Source: Baylisascaris procyonis
Lineage: Eukaryota > Nematoda > Chromadorea > Rhabditida > Ascarididae
NCBI GenBank assembly: GCA_037389465.1
Contig: JAZARR010000159.1
Location: 5,238,501-5,302,500 of the forward strand
Direction of reading: 5' to 3'
DNA: 64,000 nucleotides
Both the position numbers and the translations under genes were made by a program. Below the pieces are notes generated by a model that searched no databases, had not been told where the DNA came from, and saw nothing but the letters and a program-made list of their open reading frames with translations. Below are positions 38,178 through 49,800 of this stretch, in pieces (within the stretch, counting starts at the first letter, position 1; every line of letters begins with the position of its first letter).

Positions 38178-38195
38178 TGGCGATCAGATTTCGGA
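38178..38195 (+). promoter_or_regulatory. Primer-binding site for minus-strand DNA synthesis
   Basis: TGGCGATCAGATTTCGGA begins two bases after the 5' LTR, where a tRNA 3' end (complement of TGG) would pair. I cannot name the tRNA with certainty. Confidence 0.65.
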
Positions 38196-38205
38196 TTCGC
38201 AACAG

Positions 38206-41200
38206 ATGGAAGGCCTACCTGACTCGCTGATTCTGCTGCTCCAACGTCAACAGGAACAGCAGGCGCTGATGCAACAGATGATGGCCGCGATGCAGCAGCA
38301 AATGATGGCTCTCTCAGTCGGCACGACGCAAACGATAGCAACCTCAACGGTGGATCCGACTCTCGACAACGCGATTGCAACCTTCACGTACGTTCCGGAT
38401 GAAAACATTACGTTCGAAACGTGGTTCAAACGCTACGAGGACAATTTCAACGTCGACGCTCAGAAGCTTGACGACGCAGGACGTGTGCGCTTCCTGTTGC
38501 GGAAACTTGACGCAACAACCTACGAGAAGTACGCAAACTACATTCTCCCGAGGCAGCCACGCGACCTCAAATTCGACGAAACGATCAATATCCTCAAGGA
38601 CATCTTCGGACCCAGGATATCGCTATTCAACCAGCGTTATCACTGTCTGAAGCTTGCCAGAAACCCGCGAGACGACATCACAACATATGGCAGCATCGTC
38701 AATCGGGAATGCGAGAAGTTTCGTCTAGGCGAACTCAACCCAGAGCAGTTCAAGTGCCTCATGTTCGTATGCGGACTCCAATCGCCAGCAGATGCCGAGT
38801 ATCGACTCCACTTGCTCAACAGGATCGATATGAACGCCAACGCAACGCTCAAGGATCTCATCGCAGAATACAGACGGCTCGACAATCTCAAGCACGACAA
38901 CAGATTGGTCGAAGATTCGAGTGCGATCCAGACGGTCAACGTTGCGACAGTTCCGAGCAAGCCGAAACGCTTCAAACGGAAGGCGCCAAAGAAGCGAGCC
39001 AAGCATCAGACGCAATGCGACAAGGCAGCGGCACCAAAAACACCGTTATCAAAGGAGCGATCCAAGCGTTCGACGGGAAACGACAGAGCAGCTACACCAA
39101 GAACACCGTGCTGGCAATGCGGCGGCATGCACTTCGTCAAGGAATGCCGATTCTCCTACCACAAGTGCACTCAGTGCGGAAACACAGGACACAAGGAAGG
39201 CTACTGTGCGTGCAATCGGAGACAATACAAGCAGAGGACCAACGAACGACGCCGGAGCTATCAATCGGACAGTATTCAAAGCGCCAAGACGATGACGAAC
39301 GCGCAACAACGGCGGAAGTTCGTCACCGCGCTCATCGACGGACACTCAGTTCGATTCCAAGTGGACACAGGATCGGACATCACCGTCATGTCAAAGGCGT
39401 CATGGAAGCGAATCGGGTCCCCTCGTCTACAGCCAGCCACGGAGGAAGCTCTCGACGCATCGAACAATCCAATCCGTTTCTCTGGACAGACGACCAGAAC
39501 GCTTCAGATAAACGGACGAACGGCAGCAGGGCTCATCCTCGTTGGCTATGGCAACAACGCGCGCAACTTATTGGGCCTCGACTTCATCGACAAGTTGGGC
39601 CTATGGAACTTGGCCACGCTATGCGACAACGTCCGACGGATCACTCCCACCGACCAGTCCGTCAAGAAAAGCCTCTATCCAGCCACCGTTTTCAACCCGC
39701 GGGAACGCTATCCGGAGGTTTGCGACAAGGCGCTAGGACGATGTACGAAGGCCAAGGCAACCCTCTGTCTGCGCAACGACGCCAAACCAGTTTTTCGACC
39801 CAAACGACCAGTGCCCTACGCAGCTCTCGAAGCAGTGGGACAGGAACTCAGCCGGCTCGAAAACCAAGGCGTCATCTCGAAGGTAGACTACTCACGATGG
39901 GCAGCTCCAATCGTCGTTGTGAAGAAGGCATCCGGCGACCTTCGTATTTGCGCGGACTTCTCTACTGGACTTAACGACGCCCTGGAGCTTCATAACTACC
40001 CATTGCCACTGCCAGAGGACATATTCGCGACGCTCAATGGTGGACGCTACTTCTCGCAAATCGACTTCGCCGATGCTTATCTACAAGTGGAGGTGGACGA
40101 CGCATCAAAGGAGTTGCTTACAATCAACACGCACAGAGGACTCTATCGCTACAATCGTCTCCCCTTCGGCGTGAAGTCAGCACCAGGCATTTTCCAGCAA
40201 ATCATGGACACGATGATCGCTGGAATCAAAGGAGCCGTGGCATACCTGGACGACGTCATCATCGTCGGCCGAACACAGGAAGAACACAACGCCAATCTCG
40301 ATGCCGTATTCCAACGCATCAAGGAATATGGATTCCACATCAATCCCGAGAAGTGCAGCTTCTTCCTTCCCTCCGTCAGATATCTCGGCTTCATTATTGA
40401 CGCGAATGGTCGACGACCGGACCCCCAGAAAATCGAAACCATTCGACAGATGCCAGCTCCAACGGATGTCACAACACTCCGATCGTTCCTCGGACTCATC
40501 AACTACTATGGAGCATTCGTCAAGGAAATGAGGGACCTCAGAGCTCCCTTGGACAATCTACTCAAAAAAAATGCTACTTGGGAATGGTCAAAGGACTGTC
40601 AAAACGCCTTTGAAAAAGCCAAAGCGATCCTGAGCTCAGACCTTCTACTCACTCACTACGACCCAGCTCGCCCAATCGTGGTAGCCGCCGACGCTTCCAA
40701 CAACGGGCTCGGAGCAGTCATTAGTCACCGCTTCGACAATGGCTCGGAGAAGGCAATTGCTCACGCATCCCGCTCCTTCACAGCAGCAGAACGAAACTAC
40801 AGTCAAATCGAGAAGGAGGCTCTCGGATTGATCTTCGCCATCAAGAAGTTTCATCGGATGATCCATGGACGACACTTTACGCTCCTTACGGATCACAAGC
40901 CACTTCTCGCGATATTCGGATCCAAACGTGGTATTCCCATCCACACGGCAAATCGACTGCAGCGCTGGGCCACAACTCTTCTTGGATACGACTTCGAGCT
41001 TCAGTATCGATCGACGAGTACGTTCGGACAAGCCGACGCTTTATCACGTCTTATTGCAGAACACGTTCCCAACGGCGAGGACATGGTGATCGCCGCTATC
41101 ACAATGGAAGCCGACGCACATCGGACACTTTCCGACGCAACCAACGCACTTCCAGTAACGGCGCAGGATATCGCGGACGCAACTCGACGAGACGACCTGC

Positions 41201-42624
41201 TTCAAACGGCTATTCACTATACGCACAACAAATGGCCGCAGTCAATCCAGGACCGACGTCTCCGACAGCTCTTCAATCGACGCGATACTCTCAGTACCAT
41301 AGACGGATGTCTCCTCAGTGCAGATCGCGTCATCATTCCCGACGCCCTTCAATCGAAAGTCCTTCGTCAACTTCACAAAGGACACCCAGGAATCACGCGA
41401 ATGAAGGCGCTCGCTCGAAGCTACGTATATTGGCCAGACATCGACAAGGACATCGAGACGACAGTCAAACACTGCCAACCGTGTGCAGATGTTTCGAAAG
41501 CTCCGGTCAAAGCTCCACTTGCATCATGGCCAACAACAGACAAGCCGTGGACCCGCATCCATGTGGACTACGCAGGACCATTTGAAGGACACTACTTTCT
41601 AGTCGTTGTGGATTCGCATTCAAAGTGGCCAGAGGTCTTCATGACGGACCGCGCAACGTCCTTCGCAACCCTCAGGTTCTTGCGACAGCTCTTCGCGCAA
41701 TTCGGAATGCCGGAAGTGATTGTCTCAGACAATGGTACTCAGTTTACTTCCGCGGACTTCGCCGACTTCTGCGCAAGAAACGGCATCAAGCACGTCTTCT
41801 CACCACCGTATCACCCTCAGTCAAATGGACAAGCAGAACGTTTCGTGGACACTTTCAAACGAACACTTCGCAAACTCAGAGGGGAGGAGACGACAGTGGA
41901 AGCTCTACAAACATTTCTGCTTAGTTACCGGACAACCCCAAACGCGACGCTCGGAAATCGTTCACCAGCAGAAGTTCTCCTCGGACGTCAACTCCGCACC
42001 TCAATGGACTTGGTTAGGCCGACACCGCCCGCAGCAGTACGGAAAAACGACAAGATGGAGGCAGACTTCAACCGACGACATGGAGCTCGCGACCGTTCCT
42101 TTACACGAGGTGATCTCGTGCTCGTCAGAAACTATCCTTTTCAGAAGACGAGATGGACGAATGGAGTGGTGCTACGCAGACATGGCCGTGTCACCTATGA
42201 CGTGCTGGTGGGATCAGAAGTTTGGACGCGTCACGTTAACCAACTTCGCCGACGGAGCACCAAGCAGGATGACTCGCCAACAGATGCAATACTCACCGCG
42301 CTACTGGACGATTTCGAGGCTCGTTCAATCCCGGCAGCCATCCAAGACACACCAGTGGACTCGCCAATCGTACAGCAATGGGCACAGCCACAACAAAACG
42401 ACGACGGTCAACAGCCAGCTCAGGCTCCAGTGGATCTCCGCCGCTCAACTCGCGATCGACACGCCCCACAACGTTTCAGCCCCGAAGGTCAACGCAGAAC
42501 ATACCATGGCCCGACGGATCGTGCACGCAGGCGGACAGATCGTAGACACAGACGGACGAATCGACTTCAGCGGGGAGATGTTGGGTATGGCGCCGAAGAG
42601 CCAACCCAAGATATCCGGTCGTGA
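38206..42624 (+). CDS. Gag-Pol polyprotein of Ty3/gypsy retrotransposon, 1472 residues
   Basis: One continuous frame. An N-terminal Gln/Met-rich stretch (residues 10-36) may form a coiled coil. The Gag core follows, then two zinc knuckles: residues 302-314 (CX2CX3HX4C) and 321-334 (CX2CX4HX4C). The aspartic protease has DTG at 387-389. Reverse transcriptase has YLDD at 680-683, preceded by LPFG. RNase H begins near 800 with Asp 829. Integrase has H1057, H1060, C1090 and C1093, then the catalytic triad D1121, D1175, E1211 with D-35-E spacing, and a C-terminal GPY/F-like segment. No frameshift or stop separates Gag from Pol, so processing must be by the protease alone. The frame runs through the purine tract and ends 46 bases inside the 3' LTR. 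Nematode genomes carry many such elements. Confidence 0.95.
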   Translation: MEGLPDSLILLLQRQQEQQALMQQMMAAMQQQMMALSVGTTQTIATSTVDPTLDNAIATFTYVPDENITFETWFKRYEDNFNVDAQKLDDAGRVRFLLRKLDATTYEKYANYILPRQPRDLKFDETINILKDIFGPRISLFNQRYHCLKLARNPRDDITTYGSIVNRECEKFRLGELNPEQFKCLMFVCGLQSPADAEYRLHLLNRIDMNANATLKDLIAEYRRLDNLKHDNRLVEDSSAIQTVNVATVPSKPKRFKRKAPKKRAKHQTQCDKAAAPKTPLSKERSKRSTGNDRAATPRTPCWQCGGMHFVKECRFSYHKCTQCGNTGHKEGYCACNRRQYKQRTNERRRSYQSDSIQSAKTMTNAQQRRKFVTALIDGHSVRFQVDTGSDITVMSKASWKRIGSPRLQPATEEALDASNNPIRFSGQTTRTLQINGRTAAGLILVGYGNNARNLLGLDFIDKLGLWNLATLCDNVRRITPTDQSVKKSLYPATVFNPRERYPEVCDKALGRCTKAKATLCLRNDAKPVFRPKRPVPYAALEAVGQELSRLENQGVISKVDYSRWAAPIVVVKKASGDLRICADFSTGLNDALELHNYPLPLPEDIFATLNGGRYFSQIDFADAYLQVEVDDASKELLTINTHRGLYRYNRLPFGVKSAPGIFQQIMDTMIAGIKGAVAYLDDVIIVGRTQEEHNANLDAVFQRIKEYGFHINPEKCSFFLPSVRYLGFIIDANGRRPDPQKIETIRQMPAPTDVTTLRSFLGLINYYGAFVKEMRDLRAPLDNLLKKNATWEWSKDCQNAFEKAKAILSSDLLLTHYDPARPIVVAADASNNGLGAVISHRFDNGSEKAIAHASRSFTAAERNYSQIEKEALGLIFAIKKFHRMIHGRHFTLLTDHKPLLAIFGSKRGIPIHTANRLQRWATTLLGYDFELQYRSTSTFGQADALSRLIAEHVPNGEDMVIAAITMEADAHRTLSDATNALPVTAQDIADATRRDDLLQTAIHYTHNKWPQSIQDRRLRQLFNRRDTLSTIDGCLLSADRVIIPDALQSKVLRQLHKGHPGITRMKALARSYVYWPDIDKDIETTVKHCQPCADVSKAPVKAPLASWPTTDKPWTRIHVDYAGPFEGHYFLVVVDSHSKWPEVFMTDRATSFATLRFLRQLFAQFGMPEVIVSDNGTQFTSADFADFCARNGIKHVFSPPYHPQSNGQAERFVDTFKRTLRKLRGEETTVEALQTFLLSYRTTPNATLGNRSPAEVLLGRQLRTSMDLVRPTPPAAVRKNDKMEADFNRRHGARDRSFTRGDLVLVRNYPFQKTRWTNGVVLRRHGRVTYDVLVGSEVWTRHVNQLRRRSTKQDDSPTDAILTALLDDFEARSIPAAIQDTPVDSPIVQQWAQPQQNDDGQQPAQAPVDLRRSTRDRHAPQRFSPEGQRRTYHGPTDRARRRTDRRHRRTNRLQRGDVGYGAEEPTQDIRS
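42569..42578 (+). promoter_or_regulatory. Polypurine tract
   Basis: AGCGGGGAGA lies directly before the 3' LTR, where plus-strand DNA synthesis is primed. It has one pyrimidine. It is also coding, within the last codons of Gag-Pol. Confidence 0.65.
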
Positions 42625-43062
42625 TGAAACATCGTAGTACTCGTTTTGCACTTCTTTGTGTGTGTGTGACGTTGGGTACGGCACAAAAGGGCCAACCCAA
42701 GATATTCCGTTGTTATGAAACAGCGTAGTAATCGCTTGCACTTTTTAAGTGGCGAATCATCACAGTTTCACATGCACGTGCTGAGTGGCCGTATATAATG
42801 CCTTTGTCTGTCTTTGTGCCTTTGACGGTACCTGAGGCCTATAAAAGGCGGCTCTCAGCCCGTCAGTAGTAGTCCTCTTCTGGTGTACGTCACGCTCTCC
42901 CGTCAGTGCTCATCTCTATCGTCTCAGCCTTCTTCTCCTTGGCTTCATCTTGGAAGCCAGTTGTATATTTTCCCAATAAAGTGCTTATACTAGCTCTGCC
43001 TACCACTCGACCTACCTATCGTCGTCGCAGCCGACACAACAAACCGCAACTCAGATACAACA
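42579..43062 (+). repeat. 3' LTR
   Basis: 484 bp, the same length as the 5' LTR and without differences that I can see. TATAAAAG is at 42840-42847 and AATAAA at 42975-42980. Its first 46 bases code for the end of Gag-Pol. Confidence 0.95.
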
Positions 43063-43259
43063 CTAACCTTTTTCCTTGATTCGGGATTTATGTCATAAAT
43101 TTTTGCTGGTTTGACTTTGCTCTTTTTACTCGTATCAAAAGAGCTATATTTCGGACAAAAGCTGTGTTCACCAATGCTGCTTTCACTTAGGGCGCTTCAG
43201 CTGGAAACCACCAGCGACACCCTCCTGGTTGTGGCGCCCAACGGCTTCCTCACCTAATC

Positions 43260-43800
43260 ACTGATCATTTCAATAACTGCTGGTAGTAGTAGATGCATAA
43301 CTATTAACTAGTGCTTTTAGTAGCTCCAGTAATAGTGCTACTATTACTGCCTACACCAGCTATAACTAATATAAATAGTGCTTAGATCGATTATCCGAAC
43401 TGCTATTTGTACTGCTAATACTAAATCTTAATGGAATTATTATTAAGTAGTCTAGCAGTAGTGGGAACCATTACAAGTTGGTGGTGCCACTGATAATTTT
43501 AAGTGGTTTTGGAAGTAATCAGTGTCAGTTATATTTACTGAATGCATCCTGCTACTGCTATTAATATTGCTGACTTCATCTAATAAAGCTAGCAGTAGCA
43601 GTAGCAGTGGTTTTAGAAGTGATACTACTGTTGCCAACGGTATTACGTTGCCACTCCATTAACAGCACTTCTTGTAGCAGTAGTCGGCATCGGTAATTTA
43701 GCAGCAACAAGTGCCAATTGGAATTGCAATAGCACCATGTTATGTTTAGTGATATAATAAGCAGTAGGGAGGCTTGTGTAAGTAATAATGGTGGCACTGG
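43260..43800. repeat. Degenerate trinucleotide repeat region
   Basis: The stretch is full of GTA, AGT, ACT, GCA and TAC triplets, with cleaner runs such as AGTAGCAGTAGCAGT at 43591-43610 and TAGTAGTAGAT near 43285. It looks like an old, decayed trinucleotide satellite. Open frames in it follow from the repeat. Confidence 0.6.
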
Positions 43801-46800
43801 TAATAAATTCTTTTCGTCGCCACTTATGCCATTTCCGAGGAATTAGTCGGACCAATTTGGCCTGTAAAAATTTCTTGTGTTGGGAGCATAATCAATCGAG
43901 AATCTTTGAGTTACCACAGTGGAAAAAGTGCGCAACAGGGATCCACGGGATATACGTCCCAGACTTTCTGCGGGACTAATGACGTTACTGGAGCCCCCTG
44001 TGCAGTCTTTTGCCACTCAAACTCCTTGTCCGCGACCTAAAAATTACTCCCGTTCAACCCCTTTCTACTTGCTTTCTTCCCTTTAAACAGGAAGTAGCTA
44101 AGACCGCTGAAATTTAGCAATTGATACATTTGCAAATCAACTGGGATTTCACTCGAGACTTTGAAAACGCGAAGTTCAGCACCTATCATAGATAGCATCT
44201 ATATGCAAAACGACACGAACATATTTATCCATTGTAATTAAAACTATCTAAAAGCTTCTCATCAGCATTGGACCAACCATCCCAGCTAAAGCTATCGGTA
44301 CTGCTGGAACTTCCAATGAATTCCTGGCCTAGCGAAGAATGAAGTACCTCAGATCAATCTTCTGTGTAGAGTCAACACTAGGACGGTTATGACAGTAACA
44401 AAAATGTTTGTCGATGTGAGGAAAACGGGCTACACCTTATTACCACTTCTTTGCAGTCCACCTTCCACCTTATCATTATCGCAGCATATGAAAGCTGATC
44501 GAACCAAACAGCTGTTCTATTTGTTGAAATGTCTTCACTGTACAAAGCATTGCGTACAACAACTCTAAAGGAAGGTTTCTAGACAGTGTGAAAGTGCTGT
44601 TCAAGTTTTATAACAAACAAAGCTATTAAAATTAGAGCATGAATTTCTCTGATATAACTGTGAAACATTTCAAAATGGACGATGATCTCATCTCTCAGGC
44701 AGCAATTATGATTATTGCTTCTGTAGAGATACTTTTATTGGAACTATTTAGACATTATGAAATCCCTTCTTTATTTTTTTCCAAAAATTTTCAGTTATTT
44801 GAGCAGAGAAGTTTTAGAGTGTTACATTTCTGTTGCGACAAATGATTCCCATCCCAGATCTTGACTTTTGCTCATCGGCTCTCCAATATTTTAATCATCG
44901 ACACCAGTTCTACTTCTTCGCTTACTTCAGGAGAAATTCTAGAGTGGAGAGAAATGGCGCAACTCCCATATGACTGAGAAAGATCCTTCTCTATTGCTTC
45001 TATGAAAAAAAGGATAGAGCAGGAAAATTTGCAACTTAGCTTGGCATTCGAATCTCTTTCCGTCGGTGTAGAACGGGACACTAACGAAAGTTCGTTTTAT
45101 GGCTTGAAATGGTATTGTGCCCATTAACGGGAGCTACTACAGCTACTGGAGCGTAGCTCGATGAGCGAATGAGTTCAGGAGTCGACTTCCTGCGCTGGGT
45201 GATTAGAGGACAGCAGATGACTTCTATTTTCTGGGTCGGGGGCAGTTGAAAGTATGTGCTTCTTCTCTGCAATCACACTGGGAGCCTGCAGGCTGAATTT
45301 CAGGATCCATTGGGGTTGAAGATTGATTCATCTCATTTCGACCACCTTTCCCAGCATTCTCATAAATGTGACACTAAGATAGCGTTCAGGGAATTGAAGT
45401 GTCACACCTCGAGTATTCCGGAAGGCACTCAGTGACTGTTCAAAGCAAAGACGGTTCAAAATAAGAAATAAGCCAAAGTTCACTTTATTCAAATGCTAGA
45501 GTATAAACGATTTGGGTAGTGACAATTAGAAAGTGAGCAAAAACCTTAGGAAGTAGTACTGGATACCAGTGACGACAACGTTTTGTGATATGCCGAAAAG
45601 GGGCAAAAAAGCGGTCAATAAGTCGGAAATCATTTAAGCGATCAGCTTAAAAATTAATTTCTATTCTTTAAATCAGCTTCCGAAAAAAGTTAAAAAATCA
45701 TAGCTAAGACAGTGAAGAAGTAAAAAAATAAATAAATAAACGAAAACAACTGAAGAGAACAACGGTCGAGCTGCGTTCACGACGCTAACTTAGCGCTGCC
45801 ATCAGCCGTAACTCAATTGCGTCTCACAGTGGACTCACTTTTCAAGCGAACAAGTAGGCATAAATCGTCTTGTGAAATCATGTTACGCGAGACGAATAGA
45901 GCACAGATGCAATAGCGTCGTACGCTTCAAGGTGCGACGGAAGCTAGTGAAAATTCTTTTCCGTTCGAATTTCTTACTGAAGTTTCAGTTCAACGTTTTT
46001 ACATCCCTACTAATGATGAACTTGAAAGAAGTATCATTATTTGACACAGAGATCGACATATCAGGCATATATTATAAGAGCTAACGACAGAATAACTTCC
46101 ATCTCTATCGGTTTAACCTCCCAGTTTTGTTTGCGAGACTAGAAGAAGTCGAGGTCATGAGAGGGTAACATTGATGCGAGCAACTTCAGGCCGTGATCGG
46201 ACGGAAATGTCATAAACGCCTTTCAACCATGCCAAAAACAAGTAATGTATTCTCTCATATATCAGAATTGATATGCCTATGCATCAGTCAACACTATCGG
46301 TCAACATGATACCGCTCTATTCTCACATTACAAAATGGGATTGCAGATATATAATATCTGTACCATTTGTTTGCCCGCTCTGATCATCTCGAGTGGCATA
46401 CGCATTGATAAGTAGTGCCGTTGTGGGGGGAGTTTAATCATCCACCACCTGCGTCGCTGCATAAAATGCTTTAGTTACGCCGTAATAGTAATTTTTCTGT
46501 TTGTGGTATGCAGTCTATCTTTGGGGACGTGTATAAACAAACGTCTTTCGAAGTGAAGATGTGGTTGCACGAAGTATGGCATTACCCTGTGGAAGGAGCC
46601 AGCGGGACCGGGTTGAGAGCCATACGTACACTAAATTTCTCAAGCATATAGATATAATATTATAGGATCTGTCCTTACGACCATATCTTCCTGTTCGATG
46701 CTCTAAGTTAAGGATTTCTTGAAGAATCAGTAGTGGATTTCTTTTTCTTCACTTCTATGAGAATATGAAATGAATTGTGAAAGAATCTTTTATGAATGAA

Positions 46801-49800
46801 TAGTATAATCGCAACAGACATATCTGAAGAATTGCAATTCAGCAGTATTTAATCAATTTTTTATGAGCGCAATAAAAAATTTTCAACCATTTTCATCAGT
46901 GATTGAAGCATTTGAATACATGCGCTCATAGAAATCCAGCAAAAATTGTTGGAGAATGTTTTTCTTTTTCAAATCATTCAAATAACGCTGCATTTCATTT
47001 TAAAGTAAAACTTCATCTATTATGCTTTTTTTATGAGGATAAGTGCAGAATTATTCGTGAAGGAATGACGCCGGATGAGTTTTTTTAACGCTATAATTCA
47101 TTCGGTCAGAACAAAATGCTGATTAAAGTTAAACCTAAGAATTTGAAGCAGTTTTGCAAATCTCAGCTGTTATGATGAACGACTTGAATCAGCCTCAGTG
47201 ACTTGCACGAACACATTTATACGCCTATTTATAATATTACTACGGCGCTCTTCTTCGCAAAATTAAGGAAAACTTCACAATGAATAAGTGATTACTAACC
47301 ATTTGCTTGTTCAAAATGATCCAACTTTTCAAACAATTTTTGAGGTTCGATGCGTTGAATCGCAACCATGAGTTTCTTAGAAATGAACTGAATTCTTTGA
47401 AGCAAACTCATACAAATTAGTATCTTCTAAAGGCAGCATGCCCTTTGCTCACGAGTTCGGCAAAAAATAATCCAGATTATGCGAAAAAACATTTCAAGTA
47501 ATCAGTTTAATAGAAAAAAATTTTCAGGCTAAAAGAATGCAGCATAAGGAAGTGGCTGTTTTTTTTAAAGAGATGAAATTTTAATGGACAAGAGAAGGTT
47601 TAACTGATGCGCCGATTGACAAGCATAATAAGCGAATCGTTTATCGACTTCCTCTAAGTGCACTTTAATTGTTGATCGCTAAAAGCGTTAGATTGGTACC
47701 GTGCAAAAATGCACCAGAAAAAGAGAGGCATACTCGAATCGCCCACGTAAGCGGCGATTACAGCCGTTATAACCTTTCAGCGAAGTTAATGCATTTTGTT
47801 AGGTGCACCTGCACAGTGTGTCTCAACGAATATGATTATATTTTTTCACGAGCAAGCTTTCCAAGACAGGAAATCCATTCCCAAGGCGACTTATATTATA
47901 CCACAAACAAATCATAACAACTTTCTCGCAGCAAACAACAGTTATTGAGATAAAGACACGCTGTAACCAAGTGATCGGATTTAGTGCTCACCTCGACCAC
48001 CCACAGACGTTATTTAAGTGGTACTTACAATCCATACGCTAAGAGCGATTCAGTAGTTACAAATTCAGCTTGAAGAAAACATACAAAAGCCACTTCTGTT
48101 TACTCTGGTGGAAGACTTTAAGATGGGTGCACCATCGTCCTGATGGGCGGTTGTGTGATAGTATATTGGCATGTTTCAATTAGAAAAAAAAATCGGGCAC
48201 AATTGCTATGCGGGAGGTGGCAAAATGGTCATAATTTTCGTGGTCGCATTAGTGGCTGAAGTCAACAACTTGATAAATCCTGAAACTCGCAAGGGAATCG
48301 ATATTTTAATGTAAAGCCATCGGACATTTGCTAAAGATTTAACCAGAGTTAATGAATAGGGAACTACCATGAAAGCAATTATTTGCACTTCTCGATCGGA
48401 AAATTTCTTGTGCTCTGGCTCTCGAAATAAAATCACATAAGCATGGAATAGTATTTTTCTGCAATCATGAAAACGTGAACAAGTGCATAAAACACGTCGG
48501 TGGTGTTACTGCAGTCTGATATAAGATACGACGAAACTGATGCCTTCAAATAGCTTTACCAATCGCTTAGTCGGTTGCAGGAGCTTTAGTGCACGTGCAT
48601 AGCCACAATATGTAATTAGTAATCGCTTATTGACTATAAGTTGATGTTAAGAGCCTTTCCAGGAAAAACAATTACAAATGAGGTTTCATGAACTAAAAAA
48701 CATTGCACCTAAATACCGCACAAATCAGAGACAAATTTCCGTAATCATGAAATTCCAGGGCACGAAATTTTACCTACTCTCCAAATTAAATGCAACTGCT
48801 CTATAAAATGTTAAATTCAACTGTTCTATGCAACGAACACAGGAACTCAACGAAAATCTTTTAGGACATTTACTCTCAACAGGAACTTCAATGAATAAAT
48901 GACTAACTGATTAAAACAGCTCCGCAAAAGACTGAAAAACAGAACGCCTCAACAGGAATGCTGTGACGTTATTATACGAGTAATTGTAAACAGCAGCTCA
49001 AGAAGAACGCTGCATTCTAGCTACTAGCGCTATAGGGAAAACATCTGCGACGAATAGCTGCTGAGGGTTTGAGAGGCGGTATAGCAAGTTGACGCGCATC
49101 ACACATAGAGCGATTCGAGAGAAGAATTTCAGCGTAACGCACTGAATTGCGTATAGCACTCATGCTAACTAATTGCTCAAGTATCTCTTGAGAAATTTCC
49201 TAATTCTTTCCTCTGTCAACGTAATATGATGCCACAGGTTTCAAACTTCTGCAGATTTCTTCGTCGAAAAATCGCCGTTGTGGACGATACAAGCAGCACC
49301 ATATCGACTATGTCATCGGCAATCGCCGTATAGTCGTTACATTTTTATTCGTAAATATCATTTCTTCTGCTTGACAGTTTTCTGATTTGAAACACCAGAT
49401 CGGCGTCCCACAAGCAATCGATGATTGATGAACCGAGTTTAAGCCTCCAGTCCACCTTTACTTGGCGCCTATGCTACTGCTTGTGCATTAGTCTTTCGAG
49501 AATAAACTTTTGAAGATATGAGTTCCAAAACATTTTTCAAAACTCTAGCTAGAGCTTTAAAAGCCAAATATGATGCTATACATAACTTTATGCAGCAACA
49601 AGCTGTAGTGCAGTGCTCTGTATATGATGCGGCGATGGGTGCATTATTCACATGCCTGTAAAATTTTGCACTACACTACACACAAACTGAAATCTTATAG
49701 ACATTTTTTGAGGCATACTAAGATCATAGAAGATGCCTTTTGCTCACTAGTGAAACTGAGTATTGCTGCTGGCCGAGAGAAGGATTTGCTTTCGAGTCAC

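Larger units (their letters stand above)
37687..43067 (+). mobile_element. Full-length Ty3/gypsy LTR retrotransposon with CTAAC target duplication
   Basis: Two 484-bp direct repeats (37692-38175 and 42579-43062) start TGTTGGG and end ACAACA, flanked by CTAAC at 37687-37691 and 43063-43067. By eye the repeats show no difference. Between them are a primer-binding site, one Gag-Pol frame and a purine tract. The domain order protease, reverse transcriptase, RNase H, integrase is that of Ty3/gypsy (Metaviridae). No envelope gene is present. The element is richer in G+C than its surroundings. Intact signals and matching LTRs imply a recent insertion that may still be able to move. Confidence 0.95.

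Noticed and set aside
38709..39974. 421-codon open frame overlapping the retrotransposon Gag-Pol
   Set aside because: It is in another frame of a region with strong Gag and Pol motifs and has no motif of its own. The GC-rich, stop-poor sequence explains it. The same holds for the 305-codon frame at 41720-42637.
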